A stretch of 64,000 nucleotides of DNA. It comes from Proteobacteria bacterium UBA981 (GTDB lineage Bacteria > Pseudomonadota > Gammaproteobacteria > Ga0077536). The DNA lies in contig DBBP01000008.1 in the NCBI GenBank assembly GCA_002292285.1, positions 678,004 to 742,003 of the forward strand, in the 5' to 3' direction. Positions 54,691 to 63,980 of the stretch are shown here, piece by piece. Position numbers and translations under genes: made by a program. The notes beneath the pieces were generated by a model. That model was not told the DNA's origin and did no database searches. It saw only the letters and a program-made list of their open reading frames with translations. Positions within the stretch are counted from its first letter, which is position 1; the number at the start of each line of letters is the position of its first letter.

Positions 54691-57006
54691 ATGCATGATT
54701 TGGAATCTCGCCTCGCCGCGTGGGTGATTCGCGCCCGCTGGCCCATCATCGTCGCTTGCCTGTTACTTGTAGGCCTCGCCGCGAGTGGTGCGCGCCACCT
54801 GACATTTACGCAAAGCTATCGCGTCTACTTTGGGCTTCAAGACCCACATTTGATCGCGTTTGAACACCTCGAGAACGCCTATACGAAAGACGACTCGTTC
54901 ATGTTCGTGCTGGCGCCGAAAGACGGCAGGGTTTTTACGCGCAAATTCCTGACGCTTGTCGAATCGCTAACCGAGCAAGCGTGGCAACTGCCCTACTCCA
55001 ATCGTGTTGATTCGGTGACGAATTTCCAGCACACCGAAGCTATCGATGATGACTTGGCGGTTGGCGATTTGGTCGAGAATGCCGCCGAGTTCAGCGACGC
55101 AGATCTCGCGAGGGTCAAAGCGATTGCCCTGGCTGAGCCGCAACTGAACAAATATCTCGTCGCGTCGGACGCGAAAGTGACCGCAGTTAATGTCAACGTG
55201 CTCCTTCCCGGCGTCGACGAAACAAAAGAACTTCCCTTTGCGATGGGGCAGGCCCGCGCGCTGGCAGCTGAGTTTGAAGCCGCCTACCCGGATGTCGATA
55301 TCTATATCTCCGGGATGCTCGCCATGCATAGTGCGGTGAGTGAGGCTGCACTTGCCGACATGAGCGTGCTTGCACCGATCAGTTTCGGTGTCATGTTTTT
55401 ACTCATCGCGTTTCTTGCCGGTGGCATCGTGGGGACGGTCGCAACGCTATTCGTCTTTTCCATGTCGGTCGCCGCCGCGATGGGTATTTCCGGGCACCTT
55501 GGGTTCCCGATCACACCGACGGGGGCCGGGACGCCAAATATCATTCTCACCGTGGCAGTTGCGAATTCCGTCCACATCCTCATTTCCTACTTTCACGAAC
55601 TGCGTGAAGGTCTGAGCAAGCATGAGGCGGTTAACGAGAGCCTTCGCATCAATATGAATCCGGTCGCGCTAGCCAGCGTGACCACCGCGATCGGATTTAT
55701 GAGCATGAACTTTTCTGAATCCCCGCCGTTTCAGCAAATGGGCACCGTTGTCGCAATCGGCGTGATCATCTCGCTGGTTCTGTCCACGACTTTCCTGCCA
55801 GCGTTGCTGGCCATCCTGCCGACCGGGCCGATTCGACAACGCTCAGCGGAGGACAATTGGGTTAGAACGCTCGCGAGCTTCGTTATCCGGCGCCGGCGTG
55901 GTTTGTTTTGGGGGATGACGATAGTCATCGTTGGGCTCGTGGCGAACGTACCGCGCAACCACTTCAACGATTTGTTTGTGGAGTATTTTGGCGAGGAAAT
56001 GGAATTCCGTATCGCCACGGATTTCATGCTGGACAATTTGACCGGGCTCTATGCGGTTCACTATTCGCTCGATTCAGGCGAATCCGGAGGCGTTAGTGAC
56101 CCTGAGTTCCTGCGCCTGACTGATGAGTTCGCCAACTGGTGGCGGTCACAGCCCGAAACCGAACACGTGCGTTCGATCACCGACACGATGAAGCGTTTGA
56201 ACAAAAACATGCACGGTGACGATCCGGCGATGTACACCCTGCCCGAATCACGAAACCTTGCAGCGCAGTATCTGCTGCTTTATGAAATGTCGCTGCCCTA
56301 CGGGCTCGACCTGAATAATCAAATCAACGTCGATAAATCATCGACCCGCGTGATTGCCACCCTCAAACCCATCCCGACTGCAAAAACGATCGAAATTACC
56401 GGGCGCGCGAGCGAATGGCTGGACGAACATACAGTCGGCATCGGGCATGCTGAGGGGTCCGGCATGGTGATGATGTTTACCCATCTCATGCTGCGCAACA
56501 CCATCGCCATGATTACGGGGACAACAGTTGCATTGGCCCTGATTTCGTTAGTGCTGATTGTCGCGCTGCGTTCACTCAAGATAGGCGCGCTGACTTTCAT
56601 TACCAATCTCGCACCAATTGGCATGGGCTTCGGCATTTGGGGCATTATCAACGGCGAAGTCGGCATGGCCCTGTCCGTGGTCGCGAGCATGACGTTCGGC
56701 ATTGTGGTGGACGATACGGTGCACTTTTTGAGCAAGTATCTGCGCGCTCGTCGCGAACAAGGCATGGACTCAGCTGCTGCCGTGACGTACGCATTCAATA
56801 CCGTTGGTCGCGCGTTGATCGTGACCTCTATCGTTCTCGTCGCTGGCTTCCTGGTGCTCTCGACCTCTCAGTTCGGTATGAATTCGAAAATGGGGCTCTC
56901 GGTTGCGATCGTTATCGTGTGTGCTTTGGCGACAGTGTTGCTGTTTCTCCCGCCTCTGCTCATGAAGATTGAGGGAACGGAAGACGGGAATGGCGAACAG
57001 ATTTGA
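54691..57006 (+). CDS. RND-superfamily exporter (MMPL/SSD type)
   Basis: 771 residues from ATG 54691 (a GTG at 54658 is an alternative). Two homologous halves each have one span, a large periplasmic loop and five spans. The first begins 'WPIIVACLLLVGLAASGARH'; conserved membrane pieces are 'TPNIILTVAVANSVHILISY' and 'MNPVALASVTTAIGFMSMNF', then in the second half 'SMTFGIVVDDTVHFLSKYLR' with the proton-path Asp pair. Such pumps move lipids, hopanoids or hydrophobic compounds. No membrane-fusion partner is adjacent, as is usual for MMPL types. Confidence 0.9.
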   Translation: MHDLESRLAAWVIRARWPIIVACLLLVGLAASGARHLTFTQSYRVYFGLQDPHLIAFEHLENAYTKDDSFMFVLAPKDGRVFTRKFLTLVESLTEQAWQLPYSNRVDSVTNFQHTEAIDDDLAVGDLVENAAEFSDADLARVKAIALAEPQLNKYLVASDAKVTAVNVNVLLPGVDETKELPFAMGQARALAAEFEAAYPDVDIYISGMLAMHSAVSEAALADMSVLAPISFGVMFLLIAFLAGGIVGTVATLFVFSMSVAAAMGISGHLGFPITPTGAGTPNIILTVAVANSVHILISYFHELREGLSKHEAVNESLRINMNPVALASVTTAIGFMSMNFSESPPFQQMGTVVAIGVIISLVLSTTFLPALLAILPTGPIRQRSAEDNWVRTLASFVIRRRRGLFWGMTIVIVGLVANVPRNHFNDLFVEYFGEEMEFRIATDFMLDNLTGLYAVHYSLDSGESGGVSDPEFLRLTDEFANWWRSQPETEHVRSITDTMKRLNKNMHGDDPAMYTLPESRNLAAQYLLLYEMSLPYGLDLNNQINVDKSSTRVIATLKPIPTAKTIEITGRASEWLDEHTVGIGHAEGSGMVMMFTHLMLRNTIAMITGTTVALALISLVLIVALRSLKIGALTFITNLAPIGMGFGIWGIINGEVGMALSVVASMTFGIVVDDTVHFLSKYLRARREQGMDSAAAVTYAFNTVGRALIVTSIVLVAGFLVLSTSQFGMNSKMGLSVAIVIVCALATVLLFLPPLLMKIEGTEDGNGEQI

Positions 57007-57087
57007 AGGAGCGTGGAATCTGATCGTATCGGGCAGGAAAGAGGACTGCTGAGAGACGCCTAGAAGTGACTGAAATGTGCCCAGAGT

Positions 57088-58462
57088 GTGTAAAAACCCG
57101 ATCCCCAAAAGTATAATTAGACATTCCCGCAGAGTGTCCTCACATGAAGCGATTTGTTCAGGGCGAAACGCGCTCTCAGATGAGCTTACTGCCCGAGTGT
57201 CTGGACGATTACGTCACCGAAGATAACCCTGTCCGAGTTGTTGAAGCGTTCGTTGATGCGCTTGATTTAGAGAAGCTCGGCTTTGCAGGAACGGTCCCGC
57301 AACTAACGGGCCGACCTGCGTATCACCCGTCGGTGATGCTAAAGCTTTACGCCTAAGGTTACCTCAACCGAGTACATTCGAGTCGACGGTTGGAGCGCGA
57401 GAGTCAGCGCAATGTTGAGTTGATGTGGCTGACCGAACGTTTGACGCCGGACTTTAAGACCATCGCCAACTTTCGCAAGGACAACGGTCGTGGTATTCGC
57501 GAAGTCTGCAAACAGTTTGTCACCGTTTGTCGCAAACTCAATCTGCTCAGCCAATCCACGGTCGTCATTGATGGTAGCAAGTTCAAAGGGGTCAACAACC
57601 GAGACCGCAACGTCACGCCAGGCAAGATCAAACGTCGGCGCGAGGAGCTTGAGCGTCGCATCGACCGGTATTTCTATCGATTGGACAAGATGGATCAGAA
57701 GTCCGAGGAGGTGGTGGCGATCCAAACACCGATGTTGAAGGAGAAGATTGCATCGTTGAAAGAGGCGCTGGCAGAGCTCGATGCGTTGGAGCCCGAACTC
57801 GACAAGCGTGAAGACAAACAGATATCGCTAACCGATCCAGAAGCACGCTCTCTGCGAACCCGTGGCACGGAGATCGTTGGTTACAACGTCCAAACGGCGG
57901 TGGAGCCTGACAATCACCTGATTGTCGCGCATGAAGTCACGAACCAGTTCAACGATCGCAACCAACTTTCGCCGATGGCCATTGCAGCGCGAGAGGCGAT
58001 GGGTGTAGACACACTCGACGCAGTCGCCGACCGGGGTTACTTCAAAGGCGAACAAGTGCTGGCCTGTGATGAGGCAGGTATCACCGCGTATGTGCCCCAT
58101 ACAACGACATCGAATAACAAAGCCAAGGGGCTCTACGACAAAGCCGACTTCCGATACGTCGTCGAGGACGACGAATATCAATGCCCGGCAGGTGAACGAT
58201 TAAAGCGGCGCTCGACTCGTGAAGAATACGGTAAACAGATCACTCGCTACTGGACATCGAACTGCGGTCAATGTGCATTGAAACCGAAGTGCACAACGGG
58301 TAAGGAACGCCGAGTCAGTCGGTGGGAACGCGAAGATGTTCTTGAGGCGATGCGCAATCGTCTTGATCGCCATCCAGAGACAATGCGAATGCGACGCGAC
58401 ACCGTTGAACATCCGTTTGGCACACTGAAACGTTGGATGGGTGCAGAGAACTTTCTCATGAA
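57088..58462 (+). mobile_element. IS1182-family insertion sequence remnant, transposase broken and truncated
   Basis: The transposase begins at ATG 57144 ('RFVQGETRSQMSLLPECLDD', 'YHPSVMLKLY'). It meets an in-frame TAA at 57354 where the family normally has a Tyr before 'GYLNRVHSSRRLERESQRNV', then continues. DDE residues are present: Asp in 'VVIDGSKFKGVNNRDRN', Asp in 'AVADRGYFKGEQVL' and Glu in 'DTVEHPFGTLKRWMG'. The protein is cut short after 'ENFLMK' (about 58463), where a different gene starts. The left end may lie near 57088; no right inverted repeat remains. It cannot move by itself. Confidence 0.85.
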
Positions 58463-58850
58463 AGGGTTGGTGGCTCTATGGCGAGAGGGTTTGCTCGCAC
58501 AAAAAGTACTCAAAGGAGATACGAAGGGATACAAGAATCATCCGCAGCTAATTCGATTCAAAGCATTATCAAATCCAATATCTGCTATACGTAGGTATTT
58601 GTACTACGTTCATTGGGAGGCACTAGCCCGAGCTTACAATTTCGACCGAGCAAAAATCGGTATTTCGCGTTCTAAAGCGCGTATTGACGTTAGCATACGA
58701 CAGATCGCCTACGAGGTTCGACACTTGCTTCTCAAATTAGAATCACGCGACCCAGGTCGCCACGCCAAATACATCGCCATTGAGCAATTTGAAACACACC
58801 CAATGTTCGACGTCTTTGACGGAGAAGTTGCTGATTGGGAAGTTCGATAG
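58461..58850 (+). pseudogene. Pyrimidine-dimer DNA glycosylase (endonuclease V type), N-terminus replaced by transposase
   Basis: From 'KGLVALWREGLLAQKVLKG' onward the frame matches the bacterial PF03013-type pyrimidine-dimer glycosylase ('GYKNHPQLIRFKA', 'RAYNFDRAKI', 'EVRHLLLKLESRDPGRHAKY', ending 'HPMFDVFDGEVADWE'). Intact members begin with about 15 residues of the type 'MRLWSLHPKYLDAK', whose N-terminal amine region is needed for catalysis. Here the transposase is joined in frame instead. The body and C-terminus are whole, so this was a complete gene before the join. As it stands it should not be an active repair enzyme. Confidence 0.75.
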
Positions 58851-58979
58851 AATTCTGCAACGTTCGTTAGGTCCTACCGATCAATCGGTCCGTTGGTCTT
58901 GCGAAAGCGAGCGCTCACCGAAATCCTACAGACTAGCGAGATCTACCCACAAGCGACATTCGTGCGTCGCCGAAGTCAG

Positions 58980-59376
58980 CCCATTGCGAGATTGCTCGTC
59001 TATCGGAGACTCGAATCCGCACCGGGAAATAAAGTCAATCTTAAGATTGCGTGTTCTGAAAACGATTTCGATAAGCTGTTGGCGGATCTGCAGTGTTGAA
59101 TCTCGACATCTTGACGCTCGGACCTGCCGGTCCGAGCATCAAGACCTAAAATCATCAATTGGGACAAAGCGCGGCCGGTTTTATGACTGGTTTGGACATA
59201 ATGAAATTCGGCCGCTGGTGGTTGATGAATGCGACGACAACGGGTTAATGACGGCCTTTGGCGAAGCCAATGTAGGAGTGTTTTCTACGTCCACCGCGAT
59301 CGCAGAGAAATATAGAGAGTACGTACGACGCGAAGCTAATCGGAGAGGCTTCAGGATTTACGGAAAATTATTGTGA
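58980..59376 (+). pseudogene. Degraded NhaR-like LysR-type regulator, C-terminal half
   Basis: Two pieces in different frames follow the order of the NhaR effector domain. At 58980-59099 'IARLLVYRRLESAP' and 'VNLKIACSENDFDKLLADL' parallel the NhaR 'YRLLEPA...VRLVCREGKxxxLLADL' stretch. At about 59150-59376 'FYDWFGHNEIRPLVVDECDD' and 'GLMTAFGEANVGVFSTSTAI' parallel its C-terminus. The part between is shortened and out of frame, and the DNA-binding half is missing. NhaR activates the Na+/H+ antiporter gene nhaA in sodium stress; no nhaA is near. Confidence 0.6.
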
Positions 59377-59424
59377 GATTTCGCTTGAACGGAAGATTAG
59401 TGACGAACTGTTATTGTTTTGAGC

Positions 59425-59446
59425 GTATGTATGTATGTATGTATGT
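59425..59446. repeat. Tetranucleotide microsatellite (GTAT)5
   Basis: Five full GTAT units plus GT, in an AT-rich spacer about 70 bases before the ABC-exporter start codon. Length changes by slippage would alter spacing between a promoter and the gene; whether a promoter spans it is not clear. Confidence 0.85.
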
Positions 59447-59516
59447 GTTTAAAGTATAAAGCTTACGCCAAAAGACATCGTGTGCAGGTCAATGTCACCG
59501 CCCGGACGTTCCGTTT

Positions 59517-61247
59517 ATGAAAAACCACCACACCCGCAATTTTTTCCAGCTGTTCCGGCTGATCCTACGTCCCGAAGGTAGTTTCTATTGGCTCGTGCTT
59601 GTCTATGGTCTTAGTATCAGCGCGTTGACGTTGTCGGTACCACTATCCGTCCAAGTCCTCATCAGTACCGTAGTCAACTCCGCTTTGTATCAGCAGGTAT
59701 TCGTCCTTTCATCTGTTCTCTTCTGTCTACTGTTGTTTTCAGGCTTGTTCGTTGCGCTGCAGGTTTACCTGATGGAGTTATTCGAGCGCCGATTCTTTTC
59801 CCGCATCGTGTCCGAAGTAACGTTGCGGCTGATTTATGCGCGACAGCCGTTCATGGAGAGCATCAATCGCGACGAACTGGTGAATCGCTATTTCGACATA
59901 ATGACGGTGCAAAAAAGTCTGCCGCCGCTGCTTACTGGCGCGCTGGCAACACTTCTTCAGGCTGCCGTTGGTATTGCCGTGACCTCGTTCTATCATCCAG
60001 TGTTTCTGGTTTTTAACGCCGTGGTCGTTTTTCTGACCTACCTCGTATTCAGGATTTTTGACCCCGGCGCCGCGGGCTCGGCGTTAGATCTGTCGGCGAA
60101 TAAATACGACGCCGCTCGCTGGCTGGAAAGCCTCGCCCGCTCGAACACATTTTTCAAGTCGAGTCGAACAATCGATTACGCCCTAGCGCGAACGATCGAG
60201 GTACGCAGTAATTATATCGACGAGCATCGCCGCCATTTTCGATTTACGTTTGCGCAGGTCATTGGATTTCTGCTGCTCTTTGCCGGCGCCAGCGCCGCAT
60301 TGTTAGGCGTCGGCGGCTGGCTAGTCGTGCGAGGCGAACTGACTATCGGACAACTCGTCGCCGCCGAGCTGATCTTTTCAGCAGTCTTTTATGGTCTGAC
60401 ACGCATTGGTTACTATCTCGAACTCTATTACGACTTGTATGCCGCGATGACCAAGCTCCTGCAGCTCTACACCCTGGACGAGGAACAGATGCGCACTGAC
60501 GGCGGTATTACTGAATGGCAACCGACCGTTCGTTTCGAGCAGGTTCGGATCTCGTTACCGGGTGCCGAATTCCTGCTCGACTACGAATTCGGAGCCGGCC
60601 GCGTGGCGATGATCGAAACGCGCTCGACGAATCAGATCACCTCGATAGTAAATTTGCTACTCAACTTCGCGCGCCCCGAAACCGGACGGATAATGCTCGG
60701 CGGACATGATGTCGATGATTTCAACGTGCACCGTTTGCGTAACGAGGTCCTGGTGATCGACAACGCCATGATCCCGGAATGTTCAATCGCCGAATATCTC
60801 GCGATTGCGGATCCCGATCTGAGCCGCGCGCGTATGCGTGCGGTCCTCGAAACCGTCGGTCTTCACAGCGATCTCCCTCAGATGTCGGACAACCTAGACG
60901 TCAACCTCACGCCCGATGGTTACCCTCTGTCCGTCGCGGGTGTCATCAAGCTCAAGATCGCCTTCGCGATCGTCGCCAAACCGCAAGTCATCGTATTGAC
61001 ATCGCTTTTCGACATGCTCAGCCATGAGGCTCGCAACTCAGTGATGCGTTACCTGCGCGACTCGACCACTACGACCGTACTGTGCTTTTCACACCGGCGC
61101 GATCTCTACCTGTATGACGATTATGTGTTGCTCGATTTTGATCAGCAGACGCATTTTGCGTCCATCGATGGTCTCGCTGAAGCCCACGGGCTCGTCATCA
61201 GCCGACACGAGGCCGCAATCGATGCGGAACGCGTGTCTGGACCATGA
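59517..61247 (+). CDS. ABC exporter subunit with degenerate ATPase domain (type I secretion-like)
   Basis: 576 residues: a six-span exporter domain (to about residue 320), then an ABC domain. Against the canonical order, the Walker A stretch reads 'MIETRSTNQITSIVNLLL' with Gln373 in place of the essential Lys. The signature/Walker B stretch reads 'PLSVAGVIKLKIAFAIVAKP' and 'VIVLTSLFDML', lacking GGQ and the Asp-Glu pair. 'ARPETGRIMLGGHDVDDF' and the H-loop 'LCFSHRRD' are kept. The fold is preserved but ATP hydrolysis is doubtful. HlyD-like and TolC genes follow with ATGA overlaps, so it forms a tripartite exporter. Confidence 0.85.
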   Translation: MKNHHTRNFFQLFRLILRPEGSFYWLVLVYGLSISALTLSVPLSVQVLISTVVNSALYQQVFVLSSVLFCLLLFSGLFVALQVYLMELFERRFFSRIVSEVTLRLIYARQPFMESINRDELVNRYFDIMTVQKSLPPLLTGALATLLQAAVGIAVTSFYHPVFLVFNAVVVFLTYLVFRIFDPGAAGSALDLSANKYDAARWLESLARSNTFFKSSRTIDYALARTIEVRSNYIDEHRRHFRFTFAQVIGFLLLFAGASAALLGVGGWLVVRGELTIGQLVAAELIFSAVFYGLTRIGYYLELYYDLYAAMTKLLQLYTLDEEQMRTDGGITEWQPTVRFEQVRISLPGAEFLLDYEFGAGRVAMIETRSTNQITSIVNLLLNFARPETGRIMLGGHDVDDFNVHRLRNEVLVIDNAMIPECSIAEYLAIADPDLSRARMRAVLETVGLHSDLPQMSDNLDVNLTPDGYPLSVAGVIKLKIAFAIVAKPQVIVLTSLFDMLSHEARNSVMRYLRDSTTTTVLCFSHRRDLYLYDDYVLLDFDQQTHFASIDGLAEAHGLVISRHEAAIDAERVSGP

Positions 61248-62299
61248 AATCTTACACACAACCTGACGTCCGCCCCCTGGTAGATTTCGCCGATCAACGA
61301 CACATCGATGCGTTGCTGAGTCGCTTACCCGCAGCGCCGCCGTCGCCGCTGCGCGCGTTCGCAGGTGTGGTGATATTGTTGCTCATCGTGTGCGGTGTAC
61401 TGATGTGGACCGTACCGTGGTTGCAGACCGCGCCGGGTAGCGGCCAGGTCGTCGCGTTGAACCCTGCTGACCGGATCCAACCGGTCAGTGCACTGGTCGA
61501 GGGCCGCATCAACCGCTGGTTCGTACACGACGGCAGCATCGTCAAAGCCGGCGATCCTGTCGTCGAAATTAGTGACGTTGATCCACGTTTCATTGAACGT
61601 CTCGAGGCCGAGCGCTCAGCAGTCGCCCATGGCCTTGCAGCCGCTCGCGGTGCAACTGAAACCGCGCTATTGGACTACCGGCGCCAGGAACGACTCTTCA
61701 ACGACGGTCTGAGTTCACGCAAAGATTTCGAAGGCGCCAAGATCAAGTATCAGGAAACCTTAGCGCGTGAAGCGGCAGCGCGCGCCTCACTGAGTCAAAC
61801 CGATATCAACCTTTCGCGTCGATCGTCACAAATCGTACGCGCACCTGAGGACGGACGCATCGTGCATATTTTGTCCGGCAATACTGCGACGGTCGTTAAG
61901 GCTGGCGACGCCATCGCCAGTTTCGCCCCGGAACACATCGAGTGAGCAGTAGAGGTTTTCGTTAGCGGCCTCGACGCCCCGCTCGCCCGGCCTGGCTTAG
62001 CGGCGAGGGTCATGTTCGAGGGCTGGCCGGCAGTGCAGTTCAGTGGCTGGCCAGAGACTGCGGTTGGAACGTTCGGCGGCGTCGTCAGCACCATTGATCC
62101 GATGGCCGACGCGAATGGTCGCTTCCGCGTGCTAATCGCCGAGGACCCGGCTGAGCCGTGGCCCGACGACCGTTATTTGCGACTTGGCGGGCAAGCACAA
62201 TCTTGGATCCAACTCAGCAGTGTCCGCCTCGGCTACGAATTTTGGCGCCAGCTCAACCGTTTTCCGCCGCGCCCGCCGGCCGCCGCGACATCGCCATGA
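61244..62299 (+). pseudogene. HlyD-family periplasmic adaptor with an in-frame TGA
   Basis: The gene starts in an ATGA overlap with the ABC gene and ends in an ATGA overlap with the TolC gene, so its limits are clear (~351 codons). It has one membrane span 'FAGVVILLLIVCGVLMWTV', a lipoyl-like arm 'VSALVEGRINRWFVHDGSIV', a coiled-coil region, and after the break 'VMFEGWPAVQFSGWPETAVG'. At 61943 the codon is TGA, between 'SFAPEHIE' and 'AVEVFVSGLDAPLARPG'. Relatives have Arg or similar there, so CGA to TGA is the simplest change. As written, the product would lack its last third, including the distal beta-barrel. Confidence 0.85.
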
Positions 62300-63693
62300 G
62301 AACGATCCCTGTGATTTCCATCTTAGGGTTGGTGTGCGGGGCGTTAGGCGCGGCCGCCGAACCGCTGACCCTGGCACGAGTCCTGGAAACTTCGCGGGAT
62401 CATTTCCCGAGTATTCAAGCGACGGTTGAGGAGAAACTCATTCGCACAGGGCGCATAACCACGGCGCTGGGCGCGTTTGACCTCGCGCTCGAGCAGGATG
62501 GTCTGATCTGGGCCGACGGCTTCTACGACGGTGCGGCGCTCGATAATCGCCTAACGAAACGACTGCCATCCTCGAATGCAAAAATCTACGCTGGGTACCG
62601 TGTTTCGAATGATGATTTTCCCATCTACGAGCAAGAACTCGTTACCAATGATGGCGGGGAATTCAGCCTTGGTGTGGTTTTTTCGTTGTGGCGCGACCGC
62701 GCCATCGACGCGCAGCGGTTCGCAGTGAGCAACGCGGAGCTCAGCCTACGCGAAGCCGAGATCGATCTCGTACTGGCTCGATTGACGACTCAGCGTAATG
62801 CGGCGCGTGCCTATTGGGCATGGCTGGTCGCTGGGCAACGTTTGGGTGTGTATCAGAATTTGCTCGCATTAGCCGAGGATCGCATCAGTGGACTGGAACG
62901 TCGCGCCCGCGAAGGTGATGTGGCGGCCATCTACGTGGTCGAAAACCGTCAAAACCTGCTACGACGGCAGGCGTTGCTAACCGGCGCCGAACGTGACTTC
63001 AGCGTCGCCGCCATCAATGTATCGCTTTACTTACGCGACACCGACGGAGCTCCGCTGAAACCGCTGGCGGAACAGCTGCCGAACGAGTTTCCGGACGTCG
63101 AGCCGTTAAATTCCAACGCCGACGCGTTGATCGAGCGCGTGCTAGGACAGCGGCCAGAGCTACTGCGAATTGATAATCTGACGACGATCGAACGCAAGCG
63201 CTTGCTGTTGGCAGAGAACGAACTAAAGCCGCGCATCGATCTTGGCCTCAAGGCGGCGCACGATGTTGGCAGTGGCAGCCGTACCCGCGAAGGATTCGAC
63301 GCCATTGTTAACCTCGAAATATCCATCCCGCTGGAACGTCGCCGCGGCACGGGTCTGGCATCCCAGTCATACGCTCGTCTGCGTCAACTGGCGCTGGAGC
63401 GTCGCCTGGTCAAAGACCGCCTGACCACCGATGTCACACGCCTGAGCACGAACATCAACGCCTCGCGCGAACTCGTCGACATTACCCATGAGGAAGCCGA
63501 ACAGGCGCAGAAAATGGTTAATGCCGAACGGAAGCGGTTCGCGGCCGGCGCAAGTGATTTTTTCCTCGTCAACTTGCGCGAGGAACGTAGCGCCGACGCA
63601 AGGGTGCGGAACCTTGAATCACGCTTACGTTACTACAATAACCTGGCCGATCTGCAGGCCATTACGCTCGACTATCAGGCGCTCGGAATCTAG
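62296..63693 (+). CDS. TolC-family outer-membrane efflux protein
   Basis: 465 residues from ATG 62296, inside the ATGA overlap with the adaptor gene. A signal peptide 'VISILGLVCGALGAAAEP' is followed by 'LTLARVLETSRDHFPSIQAT'. Two helical-hairpin repeats have the heptad-rich stretches 'AELSLREAEIDLVLARLTTQ' and 'ADALIERVLGQRPELLRIDN', the latter a typical TolC repeat phrase. It forms the outer-membrane channel for the ABC/HlyD pair. No export substrate gene with RTX repeats is present. Confidence 0.9.
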   Translation: MRTIPVISILGLVCGALGAAAEPLTLARVLETSRDHFPSIQATVEEKLIRTGRITTALGAFDLALEQDGLIWADGFYDGAALDNRLTKRLPSSNAKIYAGYRVSNDDFPIYEQELVTNDGGEFSLGVVFSLWRDRAIDAQRFAVSNAELSLREAEIDLVLARLTTQRNAARAYWAWLVAGQRLGVYQNLLALAEDRISGLERRAREGDVAAIYVVENRQNLLRRQALLTGAERDFSVAAINVSLYLRDTDGAPLKPLAEQLPNEFPDVEPLNSNADALIERVLGQRPELLRIDNLTTIERKRLLLAENELKPRIDLGLKAAHDVGSGSRTREGFDAIVNLEISIPLERRRGTGLASQSYARLRQLALERRLVKDRLTTDVTRLSTNINASRELVDITHEEAEQAQKMVNAERKRFAAGASDFFLVNLREERSADARVRNLESRLRYYNNLADLQAITLDYQALGI

Positions 63694-63980
63694 ACGCGCT
63701 GCACGCCGATTGAGGACTCGCTCGCGTGGCTGCCGCTGCTTCTGTCGGCCTAATCGCTAGCCGTGCGACCGTTAGCGACTATTCCTGGCAGCAATGTTGC
63801 GACAGACTTTTTCAACCCTGGAGTGCAAGTCTTGCCTTTTACCCGTTCGGGTGACTGCTTCTGGCCGATTGCGTCGATTAGGGGTACTAATCTGAGCGTC
63901 TGCTTATCCGAATTAAGCGGCCATGGTCCTAATCATTGCGATGGGGCGAAATAGACTCTCAAGAGATATCATGGCTCTCC
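63694..63980. other. Intergenic tail of the window
   Basis: About 290 bases after the TolC gene with no protein-like frame or terminator that I can support; a 63-codon frame at 63763-63954 has no ribosome site. Confidence 0.4.

Noticed and set aside
25057..61945. Reassigned stop codons or selenocysteine/pyrrolysine as explanation of in-frame stops
   Set aside because: Different stops are involved (TAA, TAG, TGA), many intact genes end in each of them, and no Cys/Sec-type context or hairpin was seen.
63763..63954. 63-codon frame after the TolC gene
   Set aside because: No ribosome site, no similarity, ends in noncoding-like sequence.
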